From NCBI GenBank assembly GCA_037176705.1, contig CM073893.1, positions 15,872,074-15,936,073 of the forward strand: DNA of 64,000 bases. Direction: 5' to 3'. This DNA is from Molossus alvarezi (Eukaryota > Chordata > Mammalia > Chiroptera > Molossidae). The position numbers and the translations under genes were made by a program. The notes under the pieces are model-generated. The model saw only the letters and a list, made by a program, of their open reading frames with translations, was not told the DNA's origin and made no database searches. Positions 57,397-64,000 of this stretch are shown here, piece after piece (the stretch's first letter is position 1; each line of letters opens with the position of its first letter).

Positions 57397-57659
57397 TATT
57401 TTTAATCCTCACTCAAGGATATTTTTCCATTTATTTATTTATTTATTTATTTTTTTAGATAGAGTGGGAGGGAGGAAGAGAGGAAGAGAGAGAGAAAGAA
57501 ACATCGATGCGAGAGAGACACATCGAGTGGTCGCCACCTACATGACCCCAACCGGGGCTGGGGACAAACTGCAACCAAGGTAAGTGCTCTTAGTGGGAAC
57601 TGAACCCGGGACTCTGGTCTGCAGGCCGACGCTTTAACCACTGAGCCAAACTGGCCAGG
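57397..57659 (-). mobile_element. Ves SINE, first of a tandem pair
   Basis: Tail AATCCTCACTCAAGGATATTT followed by a (TTTA)n expansion, body, and a head ending AAACTGGCCAGGG. It directly abuts the next copy, which lacks its own tail-end motif. Confidence 0.9.
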
Positions 57660-57883
57660 GTATATTTTTCTATTTATCATCAGATAGAGTGGGAGGGAGA
57701 GAGAGGGATAGAGAGGGAGAGGAACATTGATGTGAGAAAGACACATTGACTGGTTGCCTCCCGCATGACCCGACCAGGGTCAGGGACTAACTGCAACTGA
57801 GGACATGCCCTTGACCAGAATAGAACCAGCCACTCATTGGTCTGCGAGCTGACGCTCAAACTGCTGAGCCAAACCGGCCAGGG
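57660..57883 (-). mobile_element. Ves SINE, second of a tandem pair
   Basis: Begins TATATTTTTCTATTTATCATC, so the AATCCTCACCCGAGGA end is missing at the junction. Body and head are otherwise complete (ends AAACCGGCCAGGGC). Confidence 0.9.
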
Positions 57884-60800
57884 CTCAAGTATTATTTTTA
57901 AAACCTTTGCTACTTTGAAAGGAGAAAATGATCTCTCACAGTGGAAGGCTTTGCCCCTTGACCACATTTATTCCTCAGAACAACCCTATGAAGAAGGTTT
58001 TGTTTCTTAAAATATTATTAATCTTGCTGAGTTTTTTTGTGCCTTCTTAAAGTTTGCCCCTGAGTCAAATGCTACACTCACCCCACCCTAGTCCTGACTT
58101 TGATTCTGTCCACTTTGCAAATGAGGAAACAGAGAGAAATGGAGTCCAGTCAGCCTGTTGTATCCACAGTTCCAAACTCTTGAACTCAACCAAGCACAGA
58201 TGGAAAACAACTGGGAGGGAAAAGTGACCTGGTTGCTGACATGTACTGTGTAGTTAGGGCTACGACAGTTGTGTCTGTACTGAACATGTACTGATTTTTC
58301 AGAGTTATTATTCCCTAAACAACACACTAAACAACTACTTACAGAGCATTAACATGTACTAGGTAGCATCAGTGGTCTAGATCTGATTTAAAGTACACAG
58401 GAGGATGTGCACAGGTCATATGCAAATACTATGTCATTTTACATAAGGGACTTGAACATTCCTGGATTTGGGTCTCTGTGAGGGTCCTGGAACCAAATGC
58501 CCATGGATATCAAGGTCACACAGCCATTAAGTCTCAGTGATGGCATTCAGATCCGGTACGTGTGACCTCACGACCCTGTCTCTACTAGGCCACCTTGGTG
58601 CTTCACTCGGTTTTTGAGTGTGAATGATGAGGGAGAATAAACCATTGACGGAACTGAGAAACCTGGAGGAGGAGCTGGTCCTCTCTCTCTGAGTGTGTGT
58701 GTGTGTGTGTGTTGGTAGTTTGTTGGGTCATGATTTGGGGGCGCAGGGAAGCCAGACCTGTACCCTGTGGGTATGCAGTGGCGGCAGAGAGTCCAGGCCC
58801 GCAGGAGGCAGCGAGAGGAAGGCCAGCACATGCCCCTCGGTCAGTGTCAGAGCCCCCAGCTCTGCCCTGGGTTTCCCTTTCCCCTGCCAGCTTTGTCCGT
58901 GCTGGACGCAGCGATCTGGTGGCACCTGTGGAGGGGGGCACTCCTAGACACCTGGTAGCAGGCCCAGGATTGTGACCCAACAACTTTCCCAGACTTTCCC
59001 TGGGAACTCTGACTGGTCACATTTTTGTTCTCGGTCCATCCCAGCTTTTGCTCCCAGATGTGATCAACACTGGAACTTTCAATGAGGCCTGCTGGGTAGA
59101 GCATGTGGCCATTCTATAGCCTGAGGGAAGAAAAAAACATCAGCTTGATTAAATACCTGCTATGTGTAGGCAGCATAGGAACTTTTGCACAATTTATATA
59201 ATTTAATTTTTGTAATGATCCTTGAATGTTGTCTATATCTTATACATGATAAAACAGAAGCTCAGAGAAGTGAAATAACTTACCCTAGGTTCTCATAGTG
59301 AGTGGAGTCAGAATTGGAGGCCAGATCTATTTGATGCCAAAATCTGAGACTCCATATGTAACTGTAGCAGAGGTTGATTCCATCAGACCCACCAGGAGGA
59401 TTATCAACTTGACAGGGAAGTGGTAAACAGCAATGATTATAGGAGGTTAGTTCCATGAGGGAGGGATTGTCTCTCCCATTCAGTCCTAGGTCCTCAGCAC
59501 CTAGCCCACTGCCTGACATGTGGTGGGACTCAGAATATGCTTGTTGAATGAATGATAATAAGCAAACCTACTTAGAACAATGAAGAAAGAGGTACAGGGA
59601 CACAAATTCCTATTACTTTTGTAAGAATGTCAGTGAAAGGTGGGAGGAGGAGATTTGGAAGAGCTTCAAAGCACCTGAAGCCTTTTAGCTGGGGTGGGGT
59701 GGGGGGTGGGGGACAGAGAGTGGATGCGGGTATAGGTGGAAGACCAGTAGATGTGGACTCCGTGTAGGCGCCCCGAGTTTCTCAGTAGGATGTCAGCCTT
59801 ACCACCTGTTTTCCACTGGCCAGACTCCTCAGATTTGGCCTCAAGAATACCAGAAGAGGCCAGCCTCCAGGCTTTCTGATGAAGGCATGGCTATGTCCAC
59901 TCCTCCAAGCCTTGTAAACTCATCCTTCAACCAAGAAAGCTACCAACTTGGACTAGAGAAAATCCTTTAGAAAAATCCCCTTTGAGAAAGTGATTTTAGA
60001 AATCTACGCTAAGAGAAATTTAGTTTCCATCGGGGAAGGGCACTGAGGCAACTTCGACTACAACGGAATAAGATGCTGCTAGATTCTCTAGTAACAGATG
60101 AAAACTACTGAGCTACGCATGTTTCCCTCTTTGCTTTGGCTTCTAGGAAATTCATCCATAACAGTTACATTTTTCTTTATGGTAGTCATGTTTATATTTA
60201 TATTTGTATTTGTATTTGTATTTATATTTTTCTTAGCCCTGATTTTCTACTTCTATTTGCATTTTCTTATGTCATTGCAACTTCAGTTGCCTCCATACTG
60301 AAGGAATAATTAGATGCAGAATAATGAATGGAAGTGAAGTGCCTCCCTCCTGTTCATCCCCGTGGAGTCCTGGATGAAAGGGCAGTTGCTGTCCCTCCTG
60401 AGCATGGTGGCCACCAGGTGGCACCAAAGCTTCCCCACAGCTATCTTCAGAGGCCATTTGCCTGAAAGTGTTTCCTTCTGTTTCTTGAACGGTGCCTCAC
60501 ACATTCTGAGTGGCTCCTGTCCAAAATGCACTGGGGTCTGGGCAGAGCTATCCTAAGGGAGTCTAGCTGGCTTCTTTCAGATGCTCAACTTATATAATTA
60601 ATGTTTTAAATGGGGTGGGGCAACTCCCAACCAGAGCAGGACAGCTGGGGCTATATAATGTTCTCAGAAGCAGCTCCGTTTTTTCTACCCTATCTGAGGC
60701 AGCTGGAGGTGGGCCCCTCATCCCAGATTGAGAAATTTGGGGGGGGTGTCATAGGGGCATGGGGAAGGGGCATTTTCAGCTTCACCAAATGTTCTGGTTT

Positions 60801-62880
60801 CTTCTGTTTGACATGAATATAATACTCCTAATAGTGGCCACATAACTGGACAATAGCACACTTTTAAAATAGAAACTGACTGTTAAAAAGACCCAACTGT
60901 GCTGACATTACCATTCATATTGCCTCCACTATTCACTCAGGTAAATTATGTCATTTGAAGTCATTTGTATGTAGGCCTCTATGCCCAAGACTTGATAAAA
61001 GCCTTCAGTAGAAATGGGAAGAATGTTGATTATATGAAAATCTTTAAACTCAGATTCTTTGACCCCTCATGAGTTGATTTGTTATAATTGTGACATTTTT
61101 ATTCCTGTGATTTCTCTTGTTATTTCCTCAAGCCCCTGCAGTATCTCATCAATTGTATTCCCAGAAGATTAAAGAGGAGTGGAACCCCACAAATAGGGAG
61201 GAGCGTTTATGTCCAAATCACACACAGGGAGCAATATGTCCTTGGGCAGAGAGGTGGAAGGTGACTGTTCAGCTATTCCCACTGCTATTCCCAAATTCAG
61301 CCCTGGGATCTGGTCATTGATACTGTTCCGTGGGTTTGGGAGAAACTCTCCAGGTACTTTGCCTTGAAGAATCTCTTCCAAGAATTCTGAGTCTACTCAG
61401 TCTCCTCTTACCGGAGCATTTGGAAAATTCATTCATCTATAGAAAGCCCAGTAGGGGGATAGAGAGATACCAGCATTTCTCCTGATTTATTCGGCTATGA
61501 ACTCAAATGTCTTCCTGACAAAAGCAAGCATTAGTTCTCACCTGGAATGCACTAGACAGTCCAGTAGACTCCCATGTGACTGTTCTGCAGTGGGGCCCCT
61601 GGGCTCAAGCATTCAGCTCTATAGCTCATTTAGTATGGTGACACCTCAGTCCTCCCATCATCTTTGGTGGCTCCCCACCATACCTCCATGGGTGACCCAA
61701 CTGGAGTGACTCAAGATGAGTTCTGTAGGGCTCAGCAGGTCAGTTAGGGACCACTCTGAGAAACGTTTGATCATTAAAGCAGATACTGGGTGATGTTTAG
61801 GGTAGGCCATGTTTGGGACCGTGAGCAGTAATTCTGGGGAGTTTTATTTGGAAAAGAGGCAAATAAAGGATGGGCTGTGATCTGGACAAGGGCACTTACT
61901 AGCACGGGCCCCTGGGACAAGCTGGGGAAAGTGCAAGGCCAAGAAGAAACTGGGTTCCATTAAATGACCAAAAATTAGGACTCAGATCTAGATTTCCTGT
62001 ATCACAGAGCCTACTCCAGGAGAGAAATAATTTATGAGGCAACCTCAATGTTATTAAATTGAACACATTTATCGAGCACCTACAGTATGCCAGTGTCGAT
62101 CACAACAATACTAACCCAAGAGTCAGATCCACCAGCGGTGTCAGGAGCCCCTGGATGAGAAAAGGCTCATGTAGAATCAGAAATGGAAGCTGGGGCTCTG
62201 TCTCCTCTGCACGGTGGCCGCCGTTTCCACCCATGGCCTGGAGGGGAGTGGAGGGAAGAGCCTGCATGTGGTCTGTGGAGGGTCTCCCTTGCCTTCTCTC
62301 TGTTATGGAGGCACCTTGCATTTTCTACTTTTGTGTGGTGCTGCTGACATCCTTTGGGGTCATTCTGATCGGATGGACTGTGCTAAGGGTGGGTCCCTGA
62401 AGAAGGGTGGGGCCAGAGAGCATCAGAGTTGGGCTGTAAGGCAATTCTAGGGTGCATGCGAATACACAAAACTAAGGGTACTAATTAAGGATAAAGATAG
62501 GAGGAGCCATCACTTGACAGCTGGTCCATTCATTTACTCCTCATTGATTTTTGCTACGCCTGAGCTGGCCCCTGTTCCTTGGAGGCTGAGTCAACACCTC
62601 TGAGTCATTTTTCTCCTCCTCTCTAAGGTTAGCCTGTTGCTCTGCATCATCAGCTACTGATTGTGAGTCACATTTCTGGGCAGGAGGTGGACAGCCAGTG
62701 GCTTTCTAGGAATCATCTCTGCAGAAAGAAGCCCCTCACTGCTCTGCACCTTGTGGTTCTGTAGTCATCCTCATGACTCTAGGAGCCCACTTTTTTGGCC
62801 TCATACACCATAGCAGGAGAGGGTTGCAGACCTAGATTCTTATTGTTGACTGTGGCTGGGGTCTTAAATCAACCTCAGTC
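57884..62880. other. Largely unique interval with MIR relics and simple repeats
   Basis: No gene recognised. MIR-type minus-strand fragments: 58,095-58,145, 58,515-58,590 and 59,140-59,350 (CAGAAGCTCAGAGAAGTGAAATAACTTACCC). A plus-strand MIR-like bit lies at 62,055-62,095. Simple repeats: (TG)n at 58,693-58,713, G-rich at 59,692-59,713, (TTTGTA/TTTATA)n at 60,188-60,232. Confidence 0.45.
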
Positions 62881-62883
62881 TAG

Positions 62884-63112
62884 CACAAGGATTGGCAAAC
62901 CACAACTCTTGAACCAAATATGGCCCTCCACCTGTTCTTGTAAATAAAGTTTCATTGGAACTCAGCCACTCCCACTCATTTACATATTGTCCATGGCTGC
63001 TTTCATGCTATAGCAGAGTTGAATAGTTACCATAGAGACCTTTAGGCTGGCAAAGCTTAAGATATTTATTATCTAGCCCTTTCCAGAAAAAGTTTGCTTA
63101 CTCCTGGTCTAG
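62884..63112 (+). mobile_element. hAT-like non-autonomous DNA transposon relic
   Basis: CAAGGATTGGCAAACCACAA ... GTAAATAAAGTTTCATTGGAAC ... CATATTGTCCATGGCTGCTTT ... GTTTGCTTACTCCTGG follows a widespread mammalian element with terminal inverted repeats of the GGTCGGCAAAC type. The ends here (CAAGGATTGGCAAAC against CAGGAGTAAGCAAAC) are decayed inverted repeats. Family name not asserted. Confidence 0.75.
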
Positions 63113-63118
63113 AATTAT

Positions 63119-63123
<5 letters not shown>

Positions 63124-63164
<41 letters not shown>

Positions 63165-63184
63165 ATATGTATGTATATATATAT
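63124..63184. repeat. (AT)n microsatellite with GTAT interruptions
   Basis: About 30 bp of pure AT followed by interrupted ATGTAT units. Confidence 0.97.
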
Positions 63185-63202
63185 TTTTTCCCTTTCTACT
63201 TT

Positions 63203-63494
63203 TTTTTAAAACTTTAAAAAAAATTAATTTATTTTTGTCACAGATGTTTTTCCTTTTTTCCCCATTGACAGTCTCCTCCTTATCCCCCGGCCCTGTCCCC
63301 AGCTTTGTTGTCCATGTCCATCAGTTATGCATACATGCATATATGTTGTGGTTTATCTCTTCCCTCCCCCACACCCCGTCTACTGAGGGTTGTCAGTTTG
63401 TACCACACTTCCACGTCTCTGGGTCTACCCTGATCCACAGACTGTTATGTTCATTATATTCCACAAATAAGTGGGATCATGTGATATTTGTATG
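63203..63494 (-). mobile_element. 5'-truncated L1 3' UTR
   Basis: TTTTTGTCACAGATGTTTTTCC ... TATGCATACATGCATATA ... TTCCACAAATAAGTGGGATCATG matches the 3' UTR of the L1s ending at 33,656 and 41,161. There is essentially no coding sequence. Confidence 0.9.
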
Positions 63495-64000
63495 AGACCA
63501 TGTTTTTATTTACTTAAACTGGAGCAGAATATTGTATTTTGGAGTCCTGGAATATCCAGGATGTTTGGGGGAAGATCTAAGGCTTTCATTTACAGGGATG
63601 GCAAAGGTTGAGGCTTCAGTGCCAGTCCGATGACTGGTAACAGCTGCCTGGAGAGCCGTGTGAAGGATTCCGAGGCTCTGTCTGGACTGGCATGGGCACA
63701 TCCAGAGAGGTGGAAGTGGGCTGAGTACATCGGCGAGGTGCCCCAGACTGGGAAATGAGCAGGCAAATACATGCTCTTCTTCCCCAAAGGTAAGCAGCAA
63801 CCAAAGCTCGGCATTGCCCTGATGCCCACACTTGGCACTGCTGAGGTTGGAACTGTAACCGTACCCTTACTGAAGCAAGAGGTGAGATTTAAATACCATT
63901 CGCATTGTGACAGAGGCGACAACAGGCAGGAGGGCCAAGGTGGGTGAGGGCTCCAGAGGCAATGAGACGCCTGTGCCCTGTGCAGGGCCAGCACTGCAAC
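63495..64000. other. Unique end of window, no gene recognised
   Basis: Short overlapping minus-strand ORFs (up to 134 codons) lack recognisable motifs. Confidence 0.4.

Noticed and set aside
1..64000. CRISPR arrays, operons, bacterial promoters or prokaryotic defence systems
   Set aside because: The DNA is mammalian; repeats are dispersed retroelements and microsatellites, not regularly spaced arrays.
1..64000. Helitrons and recent DNA transposons typical of vesper bats
   Set aside because: I saw no Helitron CTAG/hairpin ends or transposase. The only DNA-transposon-like element (62,884) is an ancient relic.

Overview
This window is mammalian nuclear DNA, almost certainly from a microbat. 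Two observations support that: at least 14 copies of a Ves-type tRNA-derived SINE (head CCCTGGCCGGTTTGGCTCAG, 3' end TCCTCGGGTGAGGATAAAA), and the matching bat-style L1 lineage with the 3' UTR end GGGGAAAAAGGAGAAACATC. I could not fix the bat family. No functional host protein-coding gene is visible. The window is an intergenic or intronic stretch built mostly from nested retroelements, with unique islands that carry no convincing exon.

Layout: 1-236 is the 5' end of a minus-strand L1. 2.1-8.3 kb holds a degraded plus-strand L1 with three Ves insertions and an internal deletion, followed by a second L1 3' fragment. 8.6-11.45 kb is an old minus-strand L1, internally deleted but keeping both ends. 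11.76-14.18 kb is a complete 'half-L1' (HAL1-like: 5' UTR, ORF1, 3' UTR, no ORF2) between perfect 13-bp target-site duplications (TSDs). 14.5-18.3 kb is mostly unassigned. 18,300-24,241 is a degraded class I, gammaretrovirus-like, ERV-F type provirus on the minus strand with both LTRs, a 5-bp TSD and a tRNA-Phe primer binding site; gag and pol relics remain, but the end of integrase and nearly all of env are deleted. 26.7-32.8 kb is a near full-length plus-strand L1, inserted in the A-tail of a short SINE, with a 201-bp ectopic internal duplication. 33.0-36.5 kb is an old L1 carrying a younger L1, a short SINE, a solo LTR and another SINE. 38.6-39.6 kb is a retrocopy of the 3' end of SMPD1 (acid sphingomyelinase), split by a Ves. 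40.2-47.6 kb is an old L1 split by a near full-length minus-strand L1. 48.0-49.3 kb has a Ves and a 5'-inverted (twin-primed) L1 inside a MIR. 50.5-51.07 kb is a near-perfect inverted pair of Ves SINEs. 51-64 kb is largely unique, with MIR relics, short SINEs, a hAT-like relic, microsatellites and an L1 3' end.

The elements do not work together as a pathway. What they record is a history of insertion, nesting, recombination and template switching. The most useful observations are: the inverted Ves pair whose 43-bp spacer appears to have flipped; a recurring short SINE made of the tRNA-like head only, four copies each with its own TSD; the complete half-L1; the SMPD1 retrocopy; the ERV-F provirus in which gag and pro-pol share a frame across one TGA; and the 201-bp duplication in the L1 reverse transcriptase region.
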